NCBI RefSeq assembly: GCF_048571125.1
Contig: NZ_CP182343.1
Span: 3,224,001-3,288,000 of the forward strand
Origin: Arcobacter siniprincipis
Lineage (GTDB): Bacteria; Campylobacterota; Campylobacteria; Campylobacterales; Arcobacteraceae
Direction: 5' to 3'
Length of the DNA stretch: 64,000 bases
Under the pieces are notes generated by a model. The model saw only the letters and a program-made list of their open reading frames with translations. It searched no databases and was not told the origin of the DNA. Positions 1 through 8,128 of this stretch are shown in pieces. Each line of letters opens with the position of its first letter. The first letter of the stretch is position 1. The position numbers and the translations under genes are program-made.

Positions 1-1
1 A

Positions 2-622
2 GTTGTTTGGGGTGATAATTGGCATGAAGGTGTAATTGGAATAGTTGCTTCAAAATTATCACATGCGTTTAAAAGACCTGCTTTTATTTTTTCTATAAGC
101 AATGGAATAGCAAAGGGAAGTGCAAGGGCAAATGCAGATATTAACTTACATACAATTATCTCAGAAGCACAGCATCTTTTATTAGGTTTTGGTGGGCATA
201 AAAATGCAGCTGGTATTTCTATGAAAATAGAGCACTTAGATGAGTTTAAAGCCATTATTAACTCTGCACTAAGTAAAGCATCAAAAGAGCTATACATAGA
301 GCCTATAACACTAGGTGAACTTGATATTTCAAGTGTAGATTTAGAGTTTATGGATATTATAGAGATGTTTGAACCCTATGGCTTGGAAAACCATAAGCCA
401 ATATTTAAAATATCAAATGCAAAAGTAATAAAATCAGAACTTTTTGGTAAAGAAAAAAACCACTTAAAACTTTTTCTAAATGTGGATGGTTGTGATTTTG
501 AAGCTATTAAATTTTATAGTGATAAAATAGATAAAAACAGTGTTGATATGATTATTTCAATAAATAAAAATGAGTTTAGAGGAGATATAACTCCTCAGTT
601 TTTAATTCAAGACTTTTTATAG
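2..622 (+). CDS. recJ: RecJ single-stranded-DNA exonuclease, C-terminal part (5' end outside window)
   Basis: The reading frame is open from base 2 with no start, so about 206 C-terminal residues are present. RecJ is a cytoplasmic 5'-3' exonuclease on single-stranded DNA that acts in recombination and repair. The fragment shows the DHHA1 region: 'WHEGVIGIVASKL' near its start, a 'KGSARA' strand, and the glycine-histidine motif 'GFGGHKNAAG'. The C-terminal part fits the RecJ OB-type domain, with the usual 'FEPYGLENHKPIF' turn. The catalytic DHH part lies upstream of the window. The 3' end overlaps the convergent lipoprotein gene by 6 bp. A first internal ATG at 221 is not the real start, because the conserved DHHA1 motifs precede it. 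Confidence 0.93.
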   Translation, partial: VVWGDNWHEGVIGIVASKLSHAFKRPAFIFSISNGIAKGSARANADINLHTIISEAQHLLLGFGGHKNAAGISMKIEHLDEFKAIINSALSKASKELYIEPITLGELDISSVDLEFMDIIEMFEPYGLENHKPIFKISNAKVIKSELFGKEKNHLKLFLNVDGCDFEAIKFYSDKIDKNSVDMIISINKNEFRGDITPQFLIQDFL

Positions 623-1198
623 AACCATTGGTGCATAAACAGTACTAGAATCAGGAGTTCTTTCTAAGTCTAAGATTTCCTCATCTATTAAGGTTGAGGC
701 AGTTGAAGAACTTAAGATTGTTCCACTTCTTACATCAATAAGTTTTATAAAAACTATTAGTCTTTTTGTTGTAACACTATATGTACCTACAACTGCAAAA
801 TTTTCATCAATGACTTGATTATTGATTTTATTAGAATTTCGACTTAATACATTAAATCCACGCTTTCCAATTTGGAAATTATTACCTAATTCAACTTCTC
901 GTACTAAAATATTTTTACTTAATAATGAATTTTTAAGAGTATCTGATAATAAAAAGCCTAATTTTGAGTGATTTTGAAGATTATCAAGATTTACAAAATC
1001 TGAAACTAAAACTGTTTCATCTTTAGAAATATTTTTATCAAGTTTAGTATATGAGTTTTCAACTAAAGCTCTTAACATAGCTTGAAAGTTATTGGCACCA
1101 TCAATGTCTTTATATACACAAGAAGTGAAAAGAAGGGGAAGTAAAAGAGATGTTAAAAAGAGTTTTATCATCCCTTTACTAAAGAAGTTTAATTTCAT
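617..1198 (-). CDS. FlgO-domain lipoprotein (second of a tandem pair)
   Basis: This 193-residue protein begins with a hydrophobic signal ending in the lipobox 'LFTSC' (Cys27), so it should be a lipoprotein exported to the cell envelope. The body ('VLVSDFVNLDNLQNHSKLG' through 'NFAVVGTYSVTTKRL') matches the FlgO domain, known from an outer-membrane lipoprotein needed for flagellar stability and motility in Vibrio. It lies 6 bp downstream of a paralogue on the same strand and probably shares its transcript. No flagellar structural gene is near, so a motility role is only inferred from the family. The domain call is firm; the function is not. Confidence 0.78.
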   Translation of the reverse strand: MKLNFFSKGMIKLFLTSLLLPLLFTSCVYKDIDGANNFQAMLRALVENSYTKLDKNISKDETVLVSDFVNLDNLQNHSKLGFLLSDTLKNSLLSKNILVREVELGNNFQIGKRGFNVLSRNSNKINNQVIDENFAVVGTYSVTTKRLIVFIKLIDVRSGTILSSSTASTLIDEEILDLERTPDSSTVYAPMVL

Positions 1199-1204
1199 AA
1201 ATTA

Positions 1205-1873
1205 TTATTCTTCTCTCATTATTTTAATAGTTCTTGGAGGTTTACAATCTTTAAAAATAACACAATCGTTTCTTAAGCCATGTTCATATGTAGATCTTGC
1301 ACTTGTAATTATTTGACCATTTGCATTATCTATAACTCTAGCATTTAACATAATCTTCCCATATTGTCTTGAATAAGTACCAACTACTATAAAACTATTT
1401 TGAACATTTTCTTTCATTTTACTTGTATTTCTAGTAATAAAGTATTCACCTTGTGCATTTACAGAAACGCCTAACTGACCTCTAAACTCAATGATATTAA
1501 ACCCTCTATTAGATAGTTCATTAATCAAACTCTCACTAATAACTCTTCCAAACTCAGTAGTCTTTTTGAAGTTATCTAATCTAACAAAAGATGTGATTAA
1601 CACTGATTTGTTTGTATGCATCTTGTTATTTTGCATCATTTGAGTTGCAAGCGAAGAAATCGTAGCTTCTAAAGAATTTTGCGTAGTGACATTTTGTTGC
1701 ATGTCTTCGGCAATTTTCATATGTTCTTTTGTAACTTGAACTTTTTCATTAGCTTTATCAATTCCTGCTTTTTCACTTGGATTCATAGTTACTTTCATAG
1801 CTGAATCTGAAGCACACGAAATTGTTAGTGTTGATAAAAGAATCAAACAAGAGTTTCTCAATAGCTTAAGCAT
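1205..1873 (-). CDS. FlgO-domain lipoprotein (first of a tandem pair)
   Basis: This 222-residue protein has a signal peptide and lipobox 'TISC' (Cys20). An N-terminal helical stretch (about residues 35-80, rich in K, E, Q and M) is followed by a FlgO domain from about residue 90 ('SVLITSFVRLDN', 'NSFIVVGTYSRQYGK', 'ARVIDNANGQIITSARS'). The last residues carry two cysteines ('NDCVIFKDCKPP'), possibly a disulfide. It is the promoter-proximal gene of a two-gene unit with the downstream FlgO paralogue. The 194-bp region upstream also serves the divergent DJ-1 family gene. The two proteins share the core but differ in their N-terminal extensions, so they probably arose by an old duplication. Confidence 0.78.
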   Translation of the reverse strand: MLKLLRNSCLILLSTLTISCASDSAMKVTMNPSEKAGIDKANEKVQVTKEHMKIAEDMQQNVTTQNSLEATISSLATQMMQNNKMHTNKSVLITSFVRLDNFKKTTEFGRVISESLINELSNRGFNIIEFRGQLGVSVNAQGEYFITRNTSKMKENVQNSFIVVGTYSRQYGKIMLNARVIDNANGQIITSARSTYEHGLRNDCVIFKDCKPPRTIKIMREE

Positions 1874-2067
1874 GTATTACCCCTTTTTATAATTGATAAA
1901 TTTTATTTAAACTTTACTTATATGTACTTGAATAGTTACCATTTTATCTCTTTGTAAGCATTGATTAAACTAATATTAATAAATGTAAATCAATGTATAT
2001 TTTAGTAATGTAATTATTCACTTTTACATAAGAAATATGTTAAGATTAAACTAAAAAGGATTTCACA

Positions 2068-2619
2068 ATGGCAAAACTATTAGTACCCATTTCGAATGGA
2101 TTTGAAGAGATTGAAGCAGTAAGTATAATTGATATTTGTAGAAGAGGAAATATTGATGTAACGATAGCTTCTATTGAAGGAATAAATGTCCTAGGTGCCC
2201 ATCAAATATCAATAAAAGCTGATAAATTATTATCTGACATTGATGAAAAAGATTTTGATATGATTGCATTGCCTGGTGGATTACCAAATGCTTTTAACCT
2301 AGCAGAAAACGAGCTTTTACAAAAAATACTTAAGCAATTTAAAGAAAATAACAAAAATATTGCTGCAATTTGTGCAGCTCCATTTGCTTTACATGTGGCT
2401 GGAGTATTAAATAAAAATTATACTTGTTATCCTGGCTTTGAAACTAAAATCAAAGAAGATGGATATATCCAAAATGAAAATATAGTAAGTGATGGAAAAG
2501 TATTGACTTCAAGGGGACCAGCTAGTGCTAAAGTTTTTGCTTTGGAAATTGTAAAGATTTTAAAAGGCAAAGAAGAGTACGAAATAGTAAAAGAAGGACT
2601 ATTAGCAACTAATTGCTAA
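2068..2619 (+). CDS. DJ-1/PfpI family protein (YajL/ThiJ-like)
   Basis: At 183 residues it has the usual length for single-domain DJ-1 proteins. The nucleophile elbow 'IAAICAAP' carries the conserved reactive cysteine, with the acidic residue in 'GFEEIEAVSIID' near the N-terminus and the 'LPGG' motif mid-protein. Family members act as stress-related chaperones, glyoxalases or deglycases in the cytoplasm; which activity applies here cannot be read from sequence. The start is supported by 'AAAGGA' 9 bp upstream. The stop codon lies inside a 10-bp hairpin that likely ends the transcript. It is a single-gene unit, divergent from the FlgO pair. Confidence 0.9.
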   Translation: MAKLLVPISNGFEEIEAVSIIDICRRGNIDVTIASIEGINVLGAHQISIKADKLLSDIDEKDFDMIALPGGLPNAFNLAENELLQKILKQFKENNKNIAAICAAPFALHVAGVLNKNYTCYPGFETKIKEDGYIQNENIVSDGKVLTSRGPASAKVFALEIVKILKGKEEYEIVKEGLLATNC

Positions 2620-2627
2620 TAGCTTTT
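2599..2627 (+). terminator. Hairpin terminator containing the DJ-1 gene stop codon
   Basis: CTATTAGCAA and TTGCTAATAG form a perfect 10-bp stem around a CTAA loop, followed by CTTTT. The stop codon at 2617-2619 lies in the 3' arm. The next gene is convergent, so the hairpin could serve both directions. Confidence 0.65.
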
Positions 2628-2628
2628 A

Positions 2629-3201
2629 CTACTTATCAAAGGGAGGAATTCTTCCTACCATTGATTCAAGTTCCCTAAGCTCATCATCATTATGATCTCT
2701 TAATTTTTTTGCAGGTTTTATTGTGCCATCTGCTAATACCCAAGCCATATTATGGTGTTTTGCTTCATATGACTTATGAGCTTTTGCTGTATTTAACTCT
2801 GTTTCTCCATAACATGTACAAAAATAAGACTTTCCATCAATATGCTCTACATAAACACCCGTACCTCTAATACCTGCTGTCATATTTTCTGTTTTAACTT
2901 CATGTTTACTACCACCTTTGCCAAAAACTGCTAGAACTCCACCTGTTACTACATTAAGAGTTTTTAAACCACCCTTTTCTTCTATTGAAAATTTTGTGTC
3001 AGCATTCGCTAAAAAAGCATCTTTTCCTATATTAAATTTTACTTTTGAGTTTTTACCTGTTTTTATAAAATCACCAAGTTTTACAACACTAGTTTTTGTA
3101 GCTTTTTGTCCATTTATATATACATCTCCACTACTTATTACACTATCTGCAAATATATTTAAAACAAAAAGAAAACAAAGTCCAATTATAATTTTTTTCA
3201 T
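2629..3201 (-). CDS. FecR-domain periplasmic protein
   Basis: This 190-residue protein has an N-terminal signal peptide ('MKKIIIGLCFLFVLNIFA') and a FecR domain: 'GDVYINGQKA', 'VKLGDFIKTGKNSKVKFNIG', a 'GGVLAVFGKG' turn and 'AGIRGTGVYVE'. The exported form has the domain but no anti-sigma membrane anchor, and no ECF sigma factor is nearby, so it is probably not a classic FecR iron-signalling regulator. A 'CTCYGE' motif places two cysteines close together. The gene is divergent from a CHASE2-cyclase with only 47 bp between them. FecR-domain proteins are often found next to CHASE2 cyclases, which suggests a functional link; that link is inference. Confidence 0.85.
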   Translation of the reverse strand: MKKIIIGLCFLFVLNIFADSVISSGDVYINGQKATKTSVVKLGDFIKTGKNSKVKFNIGKDAFLANADTKFSIEEKGGLKTLNVVTGGVLAVFGKGGSKHEVKTENMTAGIRGTGVYVEHIDGKSYFCTCYGETELNTAKAHKSYEAKHHNMAWVLADGTIKPAKKLRDHNDDELRELESMVGRIPPFDK

Positions 3202-3248
3202 GTTTGCCTCTCAAACAATAATTTAGTACATTTATTATATCATAAGCG

Positions 3249-5366
3249 ATGAAAATTTTTATTAAGCATAAGATATTATTCTTTTTCATATCTTTTATAT
3301 TATTAACCTTTTGCTATTTAAATTTTAATAAAATAACTAGTAATTTTGATGAAAGAATTAGAGAAATATTTTTTGAAATAAGAGGAGAAATCCCCACTAC
3401 AAATAAAGTAGTAATAATCGATATTGATGAAAAATCTATAAATGCACTTGGACAATGGCCTTTTAGTAGAGACTATATGGCTCAAGTTTTAGCAAACCTT
3501 ACAAATGCAGGAGCTGGAATTATAGGTATTGATATTATATTTTCAGAATCAGATAGAAGTTCTCCTTCATATATGGCAAAAAAATTAAATATTCAAGGGG
3601 AGTTTAGAGATAATGATCAACTTTTAGCCGCTGTTATTTCCCAAACACCTACAGTTTTAGGATATTATTTTACAAAAGATTTATCAAAAAATACTAAGCC
3701 AGTTCCTGTTACAAAATTTACGCCTACAGCATCACCTCATCTTTTAAACTTTGAAAATGTAGTTACAAATATCTCTCCAATACAAGAAAATGCTTATTCA
3801 TCTGGCTTTTTTAATGCTTTTAATGATCAACAAGGCAAGATTATAAAAATGCCCTTATTATTGCAATACAAAAACAAAACCTATCCCTCTTTGGTTTTTG
3901 AAATGATTAGTATTGCAAGTAATACTTCAAGTGTAAAGATAGTTCAAGATAACTATGCTATTTCTGGTGTAAAACTTTCAAATATTGATATACCAACAGA
4001 TAATAGTGGTTTTATGAGAATAAATTTTAGAGGGGCAAAAGGAAGTTTTAAATATATCTCCTTTTTAGATATTTTAAATGGTGATTTTGATCCAAAAGAT
4101 ATAAATGGAAAATTTATTTTAATAGGAAGTTCGATTACAACTTTAGCAGATTTGCGTTCAACAGTATACGATTTAGCCCTACCAGGAGTTGAAATACATG
4201 CAAATATGATTGACAATATTTTAAAAGGTGACTTTTTATATGAACCAACATTTGGAAAAGCTATTGATATTTTAGTTATATTTCTTTTAACTGTAGTTTT
4301 AGGAACACTTTTACTTTTTCTATCATCTACTAACATTATTATTGTTATTCTTTTATTATCTACTATTCTTTATTCACTCTATTATTATTTGCTCTTCTCC
4401 CAAGGTCTTATTTTAAATCTTTTTTATCCAATAGTCTCAATTATTTTAACAAGCCTAAGTGCTTTTTATATCAATTATCAAAAAGAGCAAAAACAAAAAG
4501 AGTTTATAAAAGATAAATTTGCAAAAAAAGTCTCATTGGAAGTTGCCAATGATTTGTTATCAAATGATAATAATGATTTTAAAGCTAAAGAAAAAGAGCT
4601 AACTATTTTCTTTAGTGATATAAGAGGGTTTACAAATATCTCTGAAGAGTTTGAATCTCCACAAAAACTAATTGAAGTACTTAATAAGTATTTTGAACCA
4701 ATGAGCGAAGTAATTATTCAGAGACATGGAACAATTGATAAGTTTATAGGTGATGCGATTATGGCATATTGGAATGCTCCCTGTGATGTGGAAAATCATG
4801 CGGATAAAGCAGTTCAAAGTGCCTTGAGTCAACTTGAAAAGTTAGAAGTACTTAATAATGAACTTAAAAAAGATTTTAATTTATCTATTCAAATAGGTAT
4901 AGGAATTCACACAGGACTTGCAGTTGTTGGGGAGATGGGTTCATCTGGAAGAAGTGATTATACGATTATTGGAGACAATGTAAATCTATGCTCAAGAATT
5001 GAAGGACTTAGTAAATATTTTGCAGTTGAGTTACTAATCTCTGAATCTACAAAAATATTATTAAAAGACAATTACCATTTGAAATATTTAGCAAGTGTTA
5101 TTGTAAAAGGGAAAAGTACCTCAATAAAACTTTATCAAGTCCTATTACCTAAAGAGTTTGAAGAGTTTGAGAATGTCCAAGAAGATTATGAAAAAGCTAT
5201 TAAATGCTATCAAAATAAAAACTTCACTGATAGTAAAACTATTTTTGAGGAAATTGAAGATACTCATCCTTCTAAAATAAATAGGCTTTATATAAATAGA
5301 TGTAAAGAGTATATAAGTTCAAAAGAAAACAACATTGTTTTAGATTTTGTTATGGAAGAGAAATAA
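3249..5366 (+). CDS. CHASE2-domain adenylate/guanylate cyclase (class III)
   Basis: This 705-residue membrane protein has one N-terminal membrane segment (about 8-25) and a large periplasmic CHASE2 sensor (about 35-330, with 'VVIIDIDEKSINALGQWPF'). Three closely spaced membrane helices (about 335-405) lead to a cytoplasmic class III nucleotide cyclase (about 450-640). The cyclase retains both metal-binding aspartates ('IFFSDIRGFT' and 'GDAIMAYWNAP') and the 'SDYTIIGDNVNLCSRIEG' segment, so it looks active. The product is cAMP or cGMP, which I cannot decide. The last ~60 residues resemble a TPR-like helical tail. It is divergent from the FecR-domain gene, and its 3' end overlaps the convergent glycosyltransferase gene by 79 bp. 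Confidence 0.92.
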   Translation: MKIFIKHKILFFFISFILLTFCYLNFNKITSNFDERIREIFFEIRGEIPTTNKVVIIDIDEKSINALGQWPFSRDYMAQVLANLTNAGAGIIGIDIIFSESDRSSPSYMAKKLNIQGEFRDNDQLLAAVISQTPTVLGYYFTKDLSKNTKPVPVTKFTPTASPHLLNFENVVTNISPIQENAYSSGFFNAFNDQQGKIIKMPLLLQYKNKTYPSLVFEMISIASNTSSVKIVQDNYAISGVKLSNIDIPTDNSGFMRINFRGAKGSFKYISFLDILNGDFDPKDINGKFILIGSSITTLADLRSTVYDLALPGVEIHANMIDNILKGDFLYEPTFGKAIDILVIFLLTVVLGTLLLFLSSTNIIIVILLLSTILYSLYYYLLFSQGLILNLFYPIVSIILTSLSAFYINYQKEQKQKEFIKDKFAKKVSLEVANDLLSNDNNDFKAKEKELTIFFSDIRGFTNISEEFESPQKLIEVLNKYFEPMSEVIIQRHGTIDKFIGDAIMAYWNAPCDVENHADKAVQSALSQLEKLEVLNNELKKDFNLSIQIGIGIHTGLAVVGEMGSSGRSDYTIIGDNVNLCSRIEGLSKYFAVELLISESTKILLKDNYHLKYLASVIVKGKSTSIKLYQVLLPKEFEEFENVQEDYEKAIKCYQNKNFTDSKTIFEEIEDTHPSKINRLYINRCKEYISSKENNIVLDFVMEEK

Positions 5367-6505
5367 GAGTTTTCACAGATTAATTTATTTTTATCACAAA
5401 AATCTTCAAAACTATTTTTTATATCTTTATCTTTCATAAATAAAACAGAATTTTGTGAGTATCTTTTATATAAATTTTTATTTTCATAAAGTATTTCAAT
5501 AGTGTTAATCCACTCTTTATCATCATTGATATCCAAAATAAATCCACTATTGGAAGCCTTTACAATCTCTTTTGGTCCCCCTTTATTTGTAACAATCACA
5601 GGAAGAGCAGAACTCATACCTTCCATAACAACTTGTCCTAAAGTATCTGTAGTAGAAGGGAAAATAAAAACATCAGAACTAGCATATATATTTGATAACT
5701 CTTTTTCAAGTTTCATTCCTAAAAAATGAATATTATATTTCTTCAACTGTTCTTTATATTTTAAAAAATGTCCATTTCCCACAATGATTAAATCTATGTT
5801 TAATTTTAAAGAATATACCTTTTTAAAAAGTTCAATTAAAAACTCTATATTTTTCTCTTTTGTTGCTCTTCCCACATATAAGAACTTCATACTATTCATT
5901 CTTATTTTATAATCATCCCAGATATTTACATCTCTAAAAGAAAAAGAAAAGTTTTCTGTATTAATTCCTGATTTTAAAATAAATATTTTTGATTCATCTA
6001 TTTTCAAATCATTCATTACAATACTTTTATACTCTTGGGTTCTAACAAAAATTGCCTCAAAATTACTATAAAAGAATCTTAAATAATATTTTGAGATATA
6101 TCTAAAGATTTTTGAATTTGTATTTTTATATATGTATGCAGGAAAGTCAGTATGATATATTCCAGCTTTTGGTATTTTGTAAAGTCTGGCTAATATTGAG
6201 CCTATTATTCCAACTGGTCCAGGAGTGGAAATATGCACAAGATGAGGAGAGAATTTTTTTAATAATTTTGCCATTTTAAATGGATTGGGGAATACCAAAT
6301 CTAACTCCTTATAAAAAGGCATAGATATTCTAAAAAAAGGTTTAACATTATAAATAGATTTTTTCTTAGGAAAAGAACTTTTTTTAGTAGATGTTATTAT
6401 TTTAAATTCATCTTTTGAGATATTTGCAAAATCATTTAAAAATCTAGATACTCCATTTAAGTCATAAACTGTATCACTAAATAAAACTATATTTACATTC
6501 TTCAT
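5288..6505 (-). CDS. GT4 family glycosyltransferase
   Basis: At 405 residues this is a GT-B fold enzyme of family GT4. The N-terminal acceptor domain contains 'HLVHISTPGPVGIIGS' and 'AGIYHTDFPAY'. The C-terminal nucleotide-sugar domain starts near 'MKFLYVGRATKEKN' and has the E-x7-E-type region 'GQVVMEGMSSALPVIVT' followed by 'NKGGPKEIV'. The closest described relatives are mannosyltransferases that glycosylate diacylglycerol-type lipids, but the donor and acceptor are uncertain. It is divergent from an LpxH-like phosphoesterase, a pairing that suggests glycolipid or envelope metabolism. The final ~26 residues are encoded inside the cyclase gene on the other strand and may be a non-conserved tail. 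Confidence 0.88.
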   Translation of the reverse strand: MKNVNIVLFSDTVYDLNGVSRFLNDFANISKDEFKIITSTKKSSFPKKKSIYNVKPFFRISMPFYKELDLVFPNPFKMAKLLKKFSPHLVHISTPGPVGIIGSILARLYKIPKAGIYHTDFPAYIYKNTNSKIFRYISKYYLRFFYSNFEAIFVRTQEYKSIVMNDLKIDESKIFILKSGINTENFSFSFRDVNIWDDYKIRMNSMKFLYVGRATKEKNIEFLIELFKKVYSLKLNIDLIIVGNGHFLKYKEQLKKYNIHFLGMKLEKELSNIYASSDVFIFPSTTDTLGQVVMEGMSSALPVIVTNKGGPKEIVKASNSGFILDINDDKEWINTIEILYENKNLYKRYSQNSVLFMKDKDIKNSFEDFCDKNKLICENSYFSSITKSKTMLFSFELIYSLHLFI

Positions 6506-6587
6506 TCAAATATATTATCAAGTAATGGTTACAAAAATATTACTAAATTGATGCCATAATGTAACCATATATAATTAAAATCTATTT

Positions 6588-7316
6588 ATGAAATACAAAA
6601 CAATATTTATATCAGATATACATTTAGGTACAAGATTTTCTCAAGCAGAAAAACTAATTGACTTCTTAAAAGATAATGAAAGTGAAAATCTTTTTTTAGT
6701 GGGTGATATTATTGATGGTTGGTCAATAAGAAGAAAATTTATTTGGCCTCAAGCCCATTCTGATGTTATACAAAAAGTTCTAAGAAAAGCTAGAAAAGGT
6801 ACAAATGTATACCTTATAACTGGCAATCATGATGAGTTTTTAAGACCTTTCGTTCCACTTGTTTTAGGAGATAATCTAGAAGTTTCCAATGAGTTTGAGT
6901 ATATTTCTATTACAGGGAAAAGTTATTATGTTACACATGGTGATTTTTTTGATTCTATTACTATGACAAAAAAATGGTTAGCTATTTTAGGAGATTACGG
7001 ATATGATTTTTTACTTTATATAAACTTTATATTAAATAGAATAAGAAAAACTTTTAAAATCAATTCAAAATGGTCACTATCAAAATATATAAAAGATAAT
7101 GTAAAAAGTTCTGTTAATTTTATAAATGATTTTGAAAAAGTTTTAACTAACCATGCAAAACACAAAGGTTATGATGGTATCATTTGTGGACATATTCATA
7201 AAGCAGAACAAAGAAAGATTGAAGGAATTGAATATAAAAACTGTGGTGACTGGGTAGAATCATGCACTGCACTGGTGGAGACGTATGAAGGTAAATTTGA
7301 AATTATTACTTGGTAA
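6588..7316 (+). CDS. UDP-2,3-diacylglucosamine diphosphatase-like metallophosphoesterase
   Basis: This 242-residue calcineurin-type phosphoesterase has all the metal-binding motifs in order: 'ISDIHLGT' (D-x-H), 'GDIIDGW' (GD), 'TGNHDEF' (GNHD), 'THGDFFD' and 'CGHIHKA' (GHxH). It resembles LpxH and its paralogues, which hydrolyse UDP-2,3-diacylglucosamine in lipid A synthesis. The longer LpxH-like variants near glycosyltransferases are less well characterised, so the substrate is a family-based guess. It is divergent from the GT4 gene and 5 bp upstream of a patatin, and the three may form an envelope-lipid group. Confidence 0.85.
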   Translation: MKYKTIFISDIHLGTRFSQAEKLIDFLKDNESENLFLVGDIIDGWSIRRKFIWPQAHSDVIQKVLRKARKGTNVYLITGNHDEFLRPFVPLVLGDNLEVSNEFEYISITGKSYYVTHGDFFDSITMTKKWLAILGDYGYDFLLYINFILNRIRKTFKINSKWSLSKYIKDNVKSSVNFINDFEKVLTNHAKHKGYDGIICGHIHKAEQRKIEGIEYKNCGDWVESCTALVETYEGKFEIITW

Positions 7317-7321
7317 TATAA

Positions 7322-8077
7322 ATGATTAACTTTGCACTTTGCCTAAGTGGTGGAGCAGCAAGAGGTGCTTTTCATTTAGGCGCATTAGCTTTTTTTGATG
7401 AACAAAATATTAAATTTGAAGCTTTTAGTGGAAGTTCAATTGGTTCAATAATTGCAGCTTCATATGCAAGTGGAGTCTCTCCTTTAGAACAATTAAAAAT
7501 ATTCAAATCAAAAGAACTAAGAAAATGTATAAAATTCAATCCTTATTTAAATGGTTTGCTTAAAATCGATACAACAAACCCCTTGATAAAAGAGTTATTA
7601 CCAATACACAAAATCGAAGATATTCCAAAACCTTTATATATTTGTGTTTATGATTATAAAAATAAAGAGTTGGTCTATTATGATAAAGGTGATGTGATTA
7701 ACTTATGTATAGCTTCTTCTGCTTTAATTCCACTATTTAAGCCTTTAAAATTTGAAAATAGAAAATTATTTGATGGGGGATTATTAAATAATATACCAAT
7801 TGAACCATTATTAAACAAAAATTATAAAATATGTGCCATTGATCTTCTACCTAGAAAAGAGAGAACTCTACAAAAAAATTACAACCCAATAAATTTAGTA
7901 AAAAAAAGAATCTTTAAAACTTGGCATCAAAATATTGATTATGCTATTAAACATACAGATATTTATATAACAACCAATGAATTAAGAGAAACAAAAATGT
8001 TTACTTTTAATGGATTGGATGAACTATTTAAGCTAGGATATAAAGAAGCAAGTAATCATTTAAATTCATTTAGATAA
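7322..8077 (+). CDS. Patatin-like phospholipase (RssA type)
   Basis: This is a 251-residue patatin-fold hydrolase. It shows the glycine-rich oxyanion-hole motif 'GGAARGAFHLGAL' (about residue 10), the nucleophile elbow G-S-S-I-G (about residue 39), and the catalytic-dyad aspartate in 'FDGGLLNNIP'. It should be a cytoplasmic or membrane-associated acyl hydrolase; the natural lipid substrate is unknown. There is no signal peptide, and the catalytic motif begins almost at the N-terminus, which supports this start. It follows the phosphoesterase by 5 bp and is likely co-transcribed with it. Confidence 0.9.
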   Translation: MINFALCLSGGAARGAFHLGALAFFDEQNIKFEAFSGSSIGSIIAASYASGVSPLEQLKIFKSKELRKCIKFNPYLNGLLKIDTTNPLIKELLPIHKIEDIPKPLYICVYDYKNKELVYYDKGDVINLCIASSALIPLFKPLKFENRKLFDGGLLNNIPIEPLLNKNYKICAIDLLPRKERTLQKNYNPINLVKKRIFKTWHQNIDYAIKHTDIYITTNELRETKMFTFNGLDELFKLGYKEASNHLNSFR

Positions 8078-8128
8078 TAGATTCTTTAAGTTATAATCCC
8101 CTAATAAATATCCAAGAAAAGAATCATT

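Noticed and set aside
3953..4336. 127-codon minus-strand frame inside the cyclase gene
   Set aside because: It is a shadow of the CHASE2-coding frame, with no domain or ribosome-binding site.
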